Assembly (NCBI GenBank): GCA_022559985.1
Contig: JAFJTR010000035.1
Coordinates: 225,606 to 289,605, forward strand
Source: Parastagonospora avenae f. sp. tritici 18332-5
Lineage: Eukaryota > Ascomycota > Dothideomycetes > Pleosporales > Phaeosphaeriaceae
DNA: 64,000 nucleotides
Direction of reading: 5' to 3'
Shown here: one piece after another, positions 32,796 to 44,865 of the stretch
Layout of the letters: each line of letters begins with the position of its first letter
Numbering within the stretch: the first letter of the stretch is position 1
Notes under the pieces: generated by a model
What the model was told of the DNA's origin: nothing
What the model saw: only the letters and a program-made list of their open reading frames with translations
The model's database searches: none
Position numbers and translations under genes: made by a program

Positions 32796-35700
32796 TACTG
32801 CTGTATTGGGTAGCAGATGCAATATTAGTTTGTAACAGTCACTCTGTAATATACCATTAGCTTTTCTGGATCATTGCCTTCGGGTGTTCTGTGGGAGATT
32901 AGAGATAATACCTTATATATATGTCTCCTCGCACGATAAGGAACGTTGCTGAAGCAAATTAACTGGAATACTAGGTTGTCATATCTCTACTTTTTTGCCT
33001 AAACGCCCAAGACCAACAACGCAGCAAAGTTGGTCATGAAAGGGACACACGTTGACATACTGCTCCAGTGTTCCAAGGCAAGAGAGATGAGACCTACGAG
33101 TAATAAACAACTTCGATCGAGACTGTTGTGGAGAAGGTCCGCTTGCAGAGCTAAACAGCGAGCTCAATCCTGGGAAACAAATACTACTGAACGCCATGAA
33201 GTGGTTTCACATCATGATAGTTGTCGTTGAAGACTGCAGGCATAATCCAGCGAAGCACGAGGTGATAAAGCATTTCTAGCGTTATCTTGCTAATTGCTGT
33301 GGAGCATCTTTTCTTCATACCTGTGAAACAAATGGTCGATGGCACAAAAATGACCGTACATCCTCGTTAGTAGAAAGGTACTTCGGCCATGGTCAACGTT
33401 GCCTGTTTCTATATACCGTGCATCTCAAGTTGAAAATGTAATGGTGGCTCGAAGATCGTTGGCGGGGCACTTGTACCGGTATATGAATTGACAGAAGCCA
33501 AAGCACTCGAGTTTCAGGTCAAGAAGGACAATCAATCGATGGAGGGCAGAAGCTGATCTTTGCGTCGGCTTCTAGTACTGTGCAGCTTCAGCAAGGGCTC
33601 CTTCGCCACGCAAACTCGACAAAAAGCATCGAGCGCACACTGTTGATCTGAGCGTGAGCAATCGATCTGTGATGTCGGTGCGTGCAATCCTAGACGCCAG
33701 CCATAGCTGTACCCACCCGGGCGATCTTCGTGCTCCCGAATGGTCTGCCGTGTAACGGTACTTACAAGTCTCCGAGGGGCTGTTGCCACCAACAGATTAA
33801 AGCATTGATCGTGGTGTTGTCAGTCGCAGCGGGATGTGGTGTTTAGCGGACCCAGACCAGTGGTTGTTCAGGCTGTGGCTTTTCGCATCACTGGTTCCAA
33901 ATATTCATCAATGTGCATGAAAAACGTAATTACTCGACTTTGCGCCTTCTTCGGCCAGAAAGCCGTACAAAAGATTGGCCAAGCAGAGAGGTGGGATAAC
34001 ATCGAATCTACGGTTGCTTCCCCGACTGGCGCCTGCAGGAATACCCTTAATGTGTTGACAGGGCCGCTCGATGCGACGATGCAGTTCCCAACACCACTGC
34101 AAGCGGACAGGCAGCCGAGCGCGGATTCGCGGTGAGCATGCTGCTGGCCATGAATCGTGCAGCTAACCCAAATGCGGGAGATGGACGAATTGCAGCCTCG
34201 CAGCAACGAAGCGGTCAGAAACTGGTCGCCAACGAAAGGCGGTCTCGTAATCTTTCATTTCCCAGCTCGCTTTCGGCGTGCAATGGGGTTAGTAAGGGGG
34301 CCAATCTTCTCGAAAAGATCAGGGGTCGAAGCTCTGAGACCGGCCCGTCCAAGCGCCCTTCTAGAAATTGCGTAGAAGGACGCTTGGATCGTTTGGGTCG
34401 CCCTACAGTCGGGGTGTGAGAAGTTAACCCTGGCTCCGGGACGTTTGGCTGGGGTCGCAGGTCGCAAAGGGGCGCCGTCGCAGGCTGCAGGAGTTGGGGC
34501 CACAGCCGCTGGCCAGTGGCATGCTGTCATGACACAGAGCACATGGCACTCTGACGCGTGCTGTGCCGTTGAGGACAAGAATAGATCGACGGAGCAATTC
34601 CCCACTGGCTTTGACCACGGCGACAAGCCATGGTGAAACAGTCTTGCATCTGCTGATCGAACGTGTGTAACTATGTGCTGAGTTGGGAGACGGTACGCCA
34701 GCTAAGCGGAAGTGAAGGATGAGAGAGGTGTTGTGTCGGCGCCCATGATTGCGACATTCAGCGACAATGCGCATAAGAGAAAACGGACCAATGGTTTGAC
34801 TATGGATGGGAAACGTTGCAGGCGATGTGGTGAGTTCGATGACCGAAACATGGTGTGTGAGGCTGAAGGCGGGCCCGGGTGAAGCGCGTGCATGCGATGC
34901 ACAGACAGATCTGGCGGAAGCTTCGCCAGCTGCCGAACACCTTGGGCATCAAATATTGAGTTATTACACCCACTTTTCAAGCATGGAAAGTCGCTATTGG
35001 AACTTCCAATGACTGCTCTGGACCGCATAGAGTTGTCGGCAAATTTCCAAGGAGTCCAGCCGCACAGAAATGAAGACAAAGAGCCGTTCTTGGCGCAAAA
35101 AGGCGATCTCTCGGTGCTGACCTGATGAGCCCGTAGTCATGGTCGCGAGATGGCCGACATGCGAGGAAGACGAGGCTGCCCACACGCCTTCTTCGCGGTC
35201 GACAATGGCTGCATATGGGGTTCGCATAGGTGAGGGAAATTGTTGTTGTGATTGACAATTTCGCTCTTGCTGAATGGAGAAAATGCGGCCAGCCACATTG
35301 GACCAAGGTACCAACGTGACGAGGGAACGAAAGGGGCATGCTGACTCTAGGCGCCGCATACCCCAGAAGTCATCGCTAATAGCAGCTTCTTCTAGGTGAT
35401 GTCATGCAGGGCTGCCCGTGCTAGTGTGATGCTGCCTCTTGGTGAATAATAATGTTCTTGACGCTGAGGTAAGTTTCTGTCACCAAATGTAGCCTGCAGC
35501 CACCACAAGTTCATGTCTCTCAAAATAAGTCAGGGGTCGTCGGGCGACCCATGCCTCTGTCAGAACCCGAAAGGCTGCCAACAGGCGGTATTGCTGCAAG
35601 GCACCTGGGGTTGGTCCATCCAGATGCCAACTTTCCCGTGGTGGTGCAAAGGCTTGGGCCCCCAGGCGGCTCCAAACTTGTCGCCCGCAGCGCGTCCGGG

Positions 35701-37561
35701 CCACCCATGGGGGCACTGGGGGGTTGCAAGGGCGATGCATCGCACCTTCCTTCTAGCGTCCTTCCAGAAGCAATCCCGGCATTATTCGAGCAACCGCTTC
35801 ATCGCTTGGACAGTGCATCATCTTCCAAAGTGCGTCAGGAGCTGCATCGCAAATAGCAATGCTGATTTGCGGTGCCCCTGAATCCTCCGCTCGGCCGTCA
35901 CGCTCAGAAGGTGCAGTGTAGTTATGCAACACCACGACTCTGGTCGACGGCATGCACTGCAGCTGTCGGCTTGTGGATCCTCATCTGCACACAGCACAAG
36001 AGCGCCACATACGCCTCTAAGCATGGCCGCAAGAGTGCCCCAGCTCCTTGACATGTAGCTAGCAGCGGAAGACTAGCACAAATTGCGATGGTGAAGCCGT
36101 AGTGTCGTGTGCGCGAGATGGCCACAAGGATAGGGCTGCGTGTGAAACGTCCTCGTCATATGCTTCTGAGAACCTGAGCTTCGATCTGCGTACTTGAGCA
36201 TCCTCTGGCCCATGACATTGTAGAAATGCCTGACCCCTCCATTTGACTGTACCACCATCGTTCCCTACAAGGTGACACCAACCACACGGCAGCCTCTTCC
36301 CACCCCAGGCTCCAGCAGCGTCTACCTAGCACACGCCTAGCTAGATCAGATTCCACCAACGACTGTCGCGTTGAAAAGGGAAAAAGAAGGTCAGCGCACG
36401 ATTCCCAATCCACATTCCTGGAGCAAAGACACAGTCAGCGCACGAATACCCTTGCCCTGTTGGCCGACGGCGACTAACTCTGGTGCAGCCACGAAGGAGA
36501 CTTGCTTCTGCCGACGAGCGATAGGGATAGACACCAGGATAATTCGCAGGCGTGTTGGGCTGCAGAAGCAATATACAGTAGCAGCGTAACGGACACAGAC
36601 CCCGCCGGAATCCAACATCACCATCACGCGGCTCCCCGATACCAGCGGCGCGGAGGTTCATCCGGGCAATTAAACGCAAGAACGCAGACGAAAGCTTGTG
36701 GCCACCAGCGTTTTCCGGTACAGGCCAGCCAGGACCTCGGGCATCATCGTCTCGCGCGGCAGCCGAAAATCTTGTCAGCAGCGCGTTAGTCATCCAGGGC
36801 GCGGATTCTGTTCGCCGGCGACGCGCACAAAGCCAGACAGACGGCGACGGCGCAGCGGTAGAGTCTAGTAAGATTCGCAGTTTCAGCGTGTGAGGCTATC
36901 CACGAAGCGCTTTGACCGTGCGTGCGCCTGCACATCAATTGTCAGGAAGGGGCGACTCGGAGCCACGCTAGCCCGATCGGACCAAGGCGCAACAAGAGGA
37001 AAGAAGCACCAAATACTTGCACCCTTCAACCTCACGTCTCCCATCACGACCACTCACTGCTCCGACCATTTCCCACTCTTTTTCTATCACAGGTATGTAC
37101 AGCTCCTTTCACCGTGCCGCCACCGCCCCGTGCAGCCCACGCAGGGCCGCTGCAGGCCCTTCACCGCCCGATTCCCCTTTTCGACCCGTAGGACGTGGCC
37201 AGCGTGCCTGCCAGACCGACGCTTCTTGGGGCGCGACGAGTCCCTTTTCCCTTTTTTCTCCGCACCCGCCTCGCGCCTGCGTTTGCCTTTCACCACCACC
37301 CGACTGACCTCGACCTGTAGTGCAACCGCTGCATTGACCTGTCCGCGGTCTGATCCGACAGCTCAACTCCAAAGACCGGACCACCTCGACAGCGGCCGCA
37401 CCTATCGTCGAGCCCCATCATCACCACATCGCGCCGCGCAGTTGCGAGGCTCCCTGCCAGCCCGCTCCTTCCCTCTCTGGTGCGCACCGTCCCGTCTTTT
37501 GTTCGCCGGGCGCTTTTGAGCCCTTCCGCCGCTCTCTCACACGAGGCAGTCGCCGTCAGAG
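32796..37561. other. 4.8 kb region without a supported gene
   Basis: Many short overlapping frames on both strands, none with a signal peptide, recognisable domain or convincing splice sites. From 36.9 kb on it is C/T-rich with CCGCC, CACC and CTTTTTC runs and is probably the long promoter and 5' UTR of the C2H2 gene. The 33-36.8 kb part could be decayed sequence or hold a non-coding transcript; I cannot tell. Confidence 0.5.
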
Positions 37562-39107
37562 ATGGAACTAGACACCATATTGAACGCGCGATTAACACAA
37601 TACGCAGGACACGGACACCCACACCCGTTCGGCATGCAGCACGCGATGCAGCACGAGATGCAGCAGCAGCACTTTGGTGCGCCGCCCTACATGGCCAATG
37701 GTCGCATCAAGTCGGAGAACGGCTCTGAGCGCGGCGTCTCACCGCACCCTTCAGACTCGTCGCGCTACTCGTCGCAGCAGCCGCAGCAGCCTCTCCCCTC
37801 GTACCCGGCCATGCCGCCCCAGCACATGAACGGCATGCGGTATCCGTCGCCCTCGCAGATGCAGGCCCCGATGCCCATGCTCAACAACAACAACTACATT
37901 CCTCAGCCGCCCGACCACGCGTACGCCCAGCAGCAGCAACAGGTCCCCGACCAGCAGCAGCATCAGGGCGGCCGTCCCGCGTCGGACACGGGGCCACCCA
38001 AGGCTTTCGCGTGTTCAACGTGTGGCAAGGGCTTCGCGCGACGCAGTGACCTTGCACGTCATGGTATGGAGCTTGGGCCTCACCACCAAAAAGCACGCAC
38101 TGACGCTTCCCTACAGAACGTATCCACAGTGGCATCCGTCCCCACGTGTGCGACTACCCCAACTGCGGCAAGCAGTTCATCCAGCGATCCGCGCTGACCG
38201 TCCACCAACGCGTCCACACCGGCGAGAAGCCGCACATGTGTGAGCGTTGTGGAAAGGTATGTCCACAAGTTCTACAACAGCGGGCCTCGCTAACACACAC
38301 CAGCCCTTCAGTGACTCGAGCTCGCTCGCCAGACATCGTCGCATCCACTCCGGAAAGCGACCATACAAATGCCCCTACGCCGATTGCCAGAAGACTTTTA
38401 CGCGCCGCACTACTCTCACACGTCACCAGAACCACCACACTGGGACCGTCGAAGAGGCTGCTGCTGCCACTGCCGCTGCTCTCGCCTCTCGTGCTGCTGC
38501 ACCAAGCAGGACCGGTCGCTCAGATGGCGGCGACTACTCCGAGAACGCGTCGCCAATGAACACGCCTTCGCCCGGCGACCGCACGCTCTCCATGTCTCCT
38601 GCCAACGGAATGCCTGCCGGCGTCGTCCCTGGCATGCACCGTCAAGCGACCGACTACGCCTACATGGGCGGCATGAATGTCCCGCCTCACATGCGCAGCG
38701 AGATGCCGCAGCCTAGCCCGCGCGCATCCCCAGCTTTGACCACGCAATCGTATTCCAGCGTGGGCAGCTCCCGTCCTCCCATCACCTCGCACCCCACCGG
38801 ATATGGACCTCCTCCTATCCTCGAGCCTCCCACGACTGCCAACCACAACCAGTCCGGCACCACCAGCGCAAACGGCAGCCCCCATATGTCTGCCATGGGC
38901 TGGCAATCACCCGGCCAGCAGGCGCTGCCCTCTCCCGGACAGGCAGACAATGGCTACGTCTACCCTGAGCCACAGTACGGCAACACGCAAAACAGCATGT
39001 ACTACCAGAACCACAACATCCGCCGCCCCAACAGCACAGAGCCCGACCATTACAACTCAAACCCGCAACGCATGGGTAACGACCTGTGGGCGCCCGCCGT
39101 GCAATAG
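37562..39107 (+). CDS. C2H2 zinc-finger transcription factor (481 aa)
   Basis: Three exons: 37562-38063, 38117-38256 and 38304-39107, each join restoring a finger. The N-terminal 140 residues are Gln/Pro/His-rich. Four tandem C2H2 fingers lie at about 150-270: FACSTCGKGFARRSDLARH, then CDYPNCGKQF..HQRVH, then CERCGKPFSDSSSLARHRRIH and CPYADCQKTFTRRTTLTRHQNHH, joined by TGEKP-like linkers (SGIRP, TGEKP, SGKRP). The C-terminal 200 residues are Ser/Pro/Met-rich, as in activation regions. A nuclear regulator; I do not recognise the orthologue. A long CT-rich leader suggests regulated expression. Confidence 0.9.
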
Positions 39108-39858
39108 GCCCCCTACATCCTTTTGTATCACTAGCACACTCGTCTCTGGAACTCATTCTCCCGGTGTTTCTCGGCAGGAACTATACCCCTGTGTTCTCAC
39201 AAAAATTTCCTACTTGCTGACCGGCGTGTTATCGCGATTGTTCGGGTACCTGCATAGTGGTTCGCCTGGACCCTGCAGGAGCAATGCCTCTATTTCCCAG
39301 TTTTGTTTGACTACAGGCTAATCTCTTCCTCTCAATTAAGTCCGATCTCCTTTGTTGACGGAGTATTTATTTTGGTTCATCTGGGAACATGGCGGATGCA
39401 CATGCTCCCGCCGGGTGCTCAAACGGACGGCGGCTGGAGTTAGGCGTCTCGACGCAAGACTGGTACTGGGCCGTCGAACACTGTTTTGATTGCTTCAGAC
39501 TCTCCTTTCTTGACAGCTTTTCCTTCATGCAACCACAGGCAAACTTTACTAGACTGGTACTTAATGAAGGATGTATATCCGCCTTAGACTACTACAATAT
39601 CTACGCGAGTAGAGCCAAAAATCCCAACACTATAATCATTACGCATTCATACCACTTGAGTGTACTGCAACCGTGAAGTTATTTGATGTTTTGAAGTACG
39701 CTGGCCATACGAAGTCGGTGTTCATAATACAAATATACGTCAATCCGTGCCAATCCAATTATGTCCAACACACAGTTCCACAACAAGCCTGAAGTCAAAA
39801 AATACATATGGCGAACAAAAATATCATCGCAACAACTCCTTCAACGCACAGCGACTTC
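39108..39858. other. convergent 3' region
   Basis: 750 bp between the C2H2 gene and the F-box-like gene. AT-rich, TTTTGTATC and ATAAT runs fit 3' UTRs. No gene supported. Confidence 0.45.
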
Positions 39859-40742
39859 CTAATGCCGCTCAGGCATCTGATGCTGTCTCTTCAAATAACT
39901 CGTCTAACAATCGTTAGCTTTTACATCCACCGCCCCTGCGCCAAATAAGTATAATAACTCACCTCATCCAACACACTCATCAGCCTTCCCTCCTCACTCA
40001 CCACTTTCCTGACCGTTTCACTCACACACCCCTCCAACACCACGCTGCACCCCCTCGGCAGCCACCGCAGTATATGAAACGCATTCGCATACACGCTGGT
40101 CGCGCCCCCAATCCTCCCATCATCCGGCAAGCTCGCGAGCAGCACGATACGAAAACTCTTCAGGCCCCAGCAATACCGCAACCCCAGGCGCACGAGATCC
40201 GCGAAGCCGTCGAGGATGTCGTGGTGCGAAGGTATGCTCAACACGACGTGTTTGATCATGCTCCTGCTACGCTGGTGCAGGGTGGACAGCGTGTGTATCC
40301 CACTCAGCAGCGAGAGGCGGAACGTATTCTCCGCGTACAGCAATTGCCTTGCTTCCTTATAAATCTGCTGGTTAAGGCGCAGGATCACAGGCACGATGGC
40401 GTCGGTGGGCACGGCGGGGGAGGCGTCGACAGCGCGGGCGGGCGTCGTGCGCTCCGCGCTGGGTTTCTCGGGCGCCCGCGAGATGTGCAGTGGGATTGGG
40501 GAGACGCGCACCAGCGCCATGGTGTAGATATGCAAGCGTAACTCGGCGGGGAGCGACATGAAAGGGAAGATATCTTTTTGCGCGAGGGGCTCGTCGGATA
40601 GGGTGCTGGGTTCGGGCGTGGGGAGGCCGTGGCAGGGCCGTTTTGTGTGGGTGCGGGTGCGGGTGCGCTTTGTGGGAGGGGAGGGCGGCGCCGTCTTGTT
40701 GCAGCCTCTCTTGCCTAGGACGGAGCGCGCGGCGAGGGTCAT
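39859..40742 (-). CDS. F-box-like / DUF7730-type protein (274 aa)
   Basis: Intact relative of the broken copies at 20.9-24.6 kb. The start at 40742 (MTLAARSVLGKRG) gives a basic NLS-like region (TKRTRTRTHTKR), then FMSLPAELRLHIYTMALV, the F-box-like core, and VILRLNQQIYKEARQLLYAENTF, the usual second block. I prefer a two-exon model, 40742-39963 and 39903-39859: the intron has GTGAGT, a GCTAAC branch site and TTAG, ending in YLKRQHQMPERH. Reading through instead gives an end at 39921 with 273 aa. Likely a substrate adaptor or nuclear protein; role unknown. Confidence 0.78.
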
Positions 40743-41461
40743 CGTCGTCGATATGTGCAGTTGATAAGTCGATAATGCAAAGGTTCGACGCTCCGTAAAT
40801 TCAACGCGCGCAGTAAAAGGTAACAGTACACGCGTATCTCTAATCCAAAAAAGAAAATACTCGTACAACACAATTGCGCGCAAAAAGTCGTGATGTTGGT
40901 GGTGCTGGTGGTTGGAGTGGAGAAAAGAAACAAGGTCCCTGGCAGACAAGACGGCTAGAGACAGAAACCTAGAACTGCGGGGGCGATCAGGGCGGCGGCC
41001 GGCGCGATCTTCACCCCAGAAGCACGGACAGCCGCACGCTCGCATGCAGCAGCCCGCCTTCACGTGCGAATCGAATCCAGCACGGATCAACCTGCATACG
41101 CCCGCCGAGTTGGTCCATGCAGAGAACCACGCAAAAAGGTTGTGGTGAATTGGGAGTGCACACGGCATCGAGACACGTTCGATTGACTACAACAATTAAA
41201 AGACCTCCCGTCACGACGCAGGGCACTGCTCCTTTCTAACAGCAATCGAGTATTTGCCTATGAAGGGAATCACAATATCTACAGCCTTCATCCGGCAACG
41301 ACCCCGCCTCTGCCAGCCTGGCTCCCATAGGCAGAGGAGAAGCCTTTCAGCATCTCCAATAGTCAACGATAGTTATGAACGGCAAGTGGGGGAACGCTTC
41401 ATGATGATAATCGAACAAATGAAAATAGATGGTATAGCCCCAGACCGCACTCTCCCCTCGC
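40743..41461. other. intergenic upstream of the F-box-like gene
   Basis: About 720 bp. The first 400 bp are its promoter and leader; the rest is the 3' side of the epsin gene. No gene supported. Confidence 0.45.
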
Positions 41462-43430
41462 TTATAGGTCTATGAGGTTGTTGGCGCCGGGCTGCCGTTG
41501 TTGCTGCTGTTGCTGCGGCGCTCCGAATGGGTTCGCGTTCCCGTATGGGTTGGCACCGAAGTTGCCTACTGGGCCAGTCTGCGCAGGCATTATACGGTTC
41601 TGCTGGGGCATGCCGGTAAATTGGGAGTTGAGGAACGGGTTGTTACCAGTCGCATTCGCGTTGACGCGGTTGAGGCCAGCGCCCGCTGAGTTGACAAAGG
41701 TACCAGGTGCAGTGTGTTGAGCTGGCAGACGAAGATTACCGACGTTGCCGAAAGTATCTTGTCCTTCTCCGGTCGCAAGCAGTGTGTTGAGTCTGGCAGT
41801 ATGCGGATCCATCTCTTTCTGTGGCTGCGCTTGTTGCGGAGCTGCGAAAGGCGTTTGCTGCGGCGGTGAGAATGATGTGGGTGGATTGAAGGATGTGTTG
41901 TTGAACTGCGATTGCGTCTTCTGCTCATGCAACGAGCTAAGAGTTGGCTGGGCTTGGGTTTGCGTAGGCTGCGGTCGGTTAAAACCTGAAGCGAAGGGGT
42001 TGTTGGAGCCAGTAGGCTGGGGCATGAGTGACTCTTGAGGCTTATTGGCAGCCCAGGGGTTGTGGTTCCCGGGCTGGAGCGAGTCTTGCTGCTGCTGTTG
42101 CTGTTGGCCCGCGTCGCCAAATCCTCCGTTGCCGAACTGGCCGTATGGGTTGTTCATGTTGAAAGAGGTCTGTTGTGGCTGGAGGGTCTGCTGTGGCTGC
42201 AAGTATTGCTGTTGCTGTTGCTGATTGCCAAACTGGTCAAAGCCTGTAGGCTGCTGCTGCTGGAAGCCACCGTAGCCCCCGTAGCCGTTCTGGAAACCAG
42301 TCTGCTGCGGCTGCATTCCAGTGGGCTGCGAATACGCATTGTTGAGAAATCCAGTGTTCTGCGGCTGTTGTTGGTTCTGGTCCACAAGATTGCCAAACCA
42401 GTCGACTTGGCCTTGCTGCTGGTACCCTTGGTTGTTGCCCGTTGGCTGGTATGAGGTCGGTTGTGCGGATGCGTCACCGAACAGGAGATCTGCGTTGGTC
42501 TGCTCGAGCTCCTTTCGACGCAATTCTTCCTCCTCTTTGCTGAGCTTGATGGCTTTCGCGAGGTCGTCATCATCGCCCGCAGTAGCAGTGGTGCGCTCTC
42601 GGCGCCTCTTCTCTTCCTCTGCCTCGTTCTTGCTTGCCTCGAGAGCCAGCCTGAGCTCCAAATCCTCCTCTTCTGTCCTGCGCTGGCGACGCTGGTCCCT
42701 TTCTGGCGCGCGCCGATTTGACCCCTCTCCATTGTGGGCACCCTGGTGCCCCGGGTACTCCTCGATGCCTGTCACGCGGGACTTCCACGACTTTCGGTCG
42801 GCTCGTTCGGCGCGCAACCGCTCTTCGTCCATGATGAGGGAGGTCAGCTCCTTGGCCGCCATCCGTACTGCGCGCAATTAGCGGAGAGCGTACAAGTAGC
42901 ATTTATAGCAGCGTACCATTCTGGCCGACATCGCGCCCCTCCTCGTCGATGTACTGGAACTCGCGCAATGTCTTGATGATGTAGATGTTCTTGCGCGCCC
43001 ATGTCACGACCAGCTCGGAGCCCTCGTGTAAGCAGTAGTCGAGCACCTTGAGGGATTTTAGGACATGGCGCCAATTCTTGCCCTTATCGTTCAGTCGCTT
43101 GTCAAGCATGTCCATGACCTGGTAGAAGTCGGTCGAGCTGGGAAGGGCATTAGCGCAGCTCTGTCTAGCAGCTGTTGTCTCCTACTTATTGAAGGTGATC
43201 TGAGCGATCTCGGCCATGTCGGAGCCCACGGGACCCCATGGGTCATTGCTGGTGGCTGCAGCCGTCAGCATGCGTACTCAATTGGAGTATTTACTCTCAC
43301 GCACCATTGCGCACTTTGACCTCTACGGCCGAATACCCCTTCGTGACATTCTGCAGCAACAGTCAGTGGCTGAGCTCATCGCTTACCGTCCTGGTGCCTT
43401 TACCTTGACGCTTCTCACGACTTTCGACAT
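41462..43430 (-). CDS. ENT1: epsin (ENTH domain endocytic adaptor)
   Basis: Links PI(4,5)P2 membranes, ubiquitinated cargo and clathrin in endocytosis and actin-patch assembly. Five exons: 43430-43404 (27 nt), 43350-43305, 43255-43186, 43137-42917 and 42867-41462, giving 589 aa, all in phase. The ENTH domain covers about 1-140: MSKVVRSVKNVTKGYSAVE, DPWGPVGSDMAEIAQITF, DKGKNWRHVLKSLKVLDYCL and IYIIKTLREFQYIDEEGRDVG. Two ubiquitin-interacting motifs follow (DLELRLALEASK and DDLAKAIKLSKEEEE). The Gln-rich tail has NPF motifs for EH-domain proteins and ends in LIDL, a clathrin box. Confidence 0.94.
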
Positions 43431-44865
43431 GACGTGTGGTCACGAGCGACTCGAGCGATATCTAGGGCGCCGTGGGTGGAGGTTTTGGATGGTGCTGCGC
43501 GGTAGGCTCGGTTGAGTGGCTTCAGTTGGGGGAAGCTATAGCGCAGGTGACGTCGACCGTGGACGTGGCTTGGCAAACGAGGGACGTCGCAGGTGTGCAG
43601 CGCTGAGCTCGTGAGGGTGGGGTTATGTATAATGGCTGAGATGGCGCCCAGAAGAGTGATTGCGGCGGTGTAGTGGCGAGTCTCGGTTGCATGTAAGAAG
43701 AGCAGCTGCGTAATCCCCAAGAGCGAGGCTGGTGAGTGACTTGGCAAGTGCATTGGGTTGGGATTCGGTCCGAGCGCGCCGACGTCAGGCTTCTGCGAGT
43801 TCATGCACTCCAAGCGTCAGGGCTGCATTCGCGTCATCACTTTTCATTACATGCATGAGGATATCTTGTCTTGTCTTTAACGTGTTTAATGCTCGATACC
43901 ATCCACTGCTACCGACTCCCAGCAAATCTCCAAGCGACACTGTACTGTAGATATCGTACTCTGCGTGTGCAGGATGTGCATATCTGTGGAGAGGCACTAA
44001 GCTGTGCGTACAGGAAAGGAACCAACCTTTTGTAGTGGACTGGAGGACACATAGAGGTGTTGAGCCCATCATGGTCTGTACAGATCGCCGGAGAGAGGCA
44101 CAGATCTATGCTCGGGAAAGAAAAACAAAACTTTTGGGGTGACATGAGAAAGAGAGGATAGAGTATGCTGCGCGCAACATGATGATGCGTGGAGTTCGCC
44201 CGTTGACGGTATACATCTGCGCTCGAAGAAGGACACCAAGTCTTGAGCCGAAGCTTCCCGTTGAACATTAGTTTTGTGTACGACAACGACCAGAAGACGA
44301 AATACTTAGGGCAGACGCGACGCGGCTTGCAAGCGCCCTCAACTCCGGCGGAATCCAACAGGTCAGCCACGGAGTGCCTAAAGATCTCCGATGGAATGTC
44401 GAGGGGCGAAGTACAACGCAAAGCGGAGAGTTGCTGCATTCTGGATGCCATGCGCAGGTCGCCCAGGAACTGCGCGAATCTGTGTTCGATGAAGAAAACA
44501 AAACTTTTGGGGTGGAAAGAGGATGAATGGGAAGAGTCCGGGATAGGTCGCCCGGTGGCGGCACAGATCTTCGGGCCGACGGAGAAAACAAAACTTTTGG
44601 AAGTGGAATGAGAGCAGAGCGGAAAGTCTGCTGAATTCGAGTTGGTGTGTGTGGATCGCACAGTGACGGAACGGATGTTTGGTCGAAAAACTTGAGGTGT
44701 GACGGCGGCGTAAGCAAAAGATCTGCTGTCCGGAACATGGCCTGTCTAGACTCAGACCACGTTCACCAGCGAGCGCCATCTCAACCTCCGAAGAGGGAGT
44801 CAAAGGCACTCAAACTGGTGAGCGTGGGAGTCATGACAAAGGTCGAACAGGATCGACGAGTTTCC
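43431..44865. other. 1.4 kb intergenic region with diverged repeats
   Basis: Apart from the direct repeats listed separately, no gene is supported. Several long antisense frames through the repeats share peptide motifs only because the repeats themselves are related. Confidence 0.5.
44085..44615. repeat. diverged direct repeats with an AAAACAAAACTTTTGG core
   Basis: Exact or near-exact cores at 44122-44141, 44495-44514 and 44585-44600; the first two are identical over 20 bp. Each is preceded by a related block of about 60 bp containing AG(G/A)TCGCC and CAGATCT or AATCTGT. A fourth, more decayed unit is at about 44293-44311. Spacing is irregular (373 and 90 bp), so this is not a simple tandem array. 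Confidence 0.6.

Noticed and set aside
35480..35881. Overlapping frames on both strands near 35.5-35.9 kb
   Set aside because: Open in several frames at once because of composition; no signal peptide, domain or splice pattern.
36890..37519. 209-residue frame before the C2H2 gene
   Set aside because: Low-complexity CT-rich leader with several overlapping open frames; no domain.
41040..41075. tRNA B-box-like GCGAATCGAATCC
   Set aside because: No matching A box or cloverleaf at tRNA spacing; no tRNA gene was found in the window.
43909..44809. Long minus-strand frames with repeated KSFVF/KFCFS motifs
   Set aside because: The repeated peptides reflect the DNA repeats; no start, splice logic or known domain.
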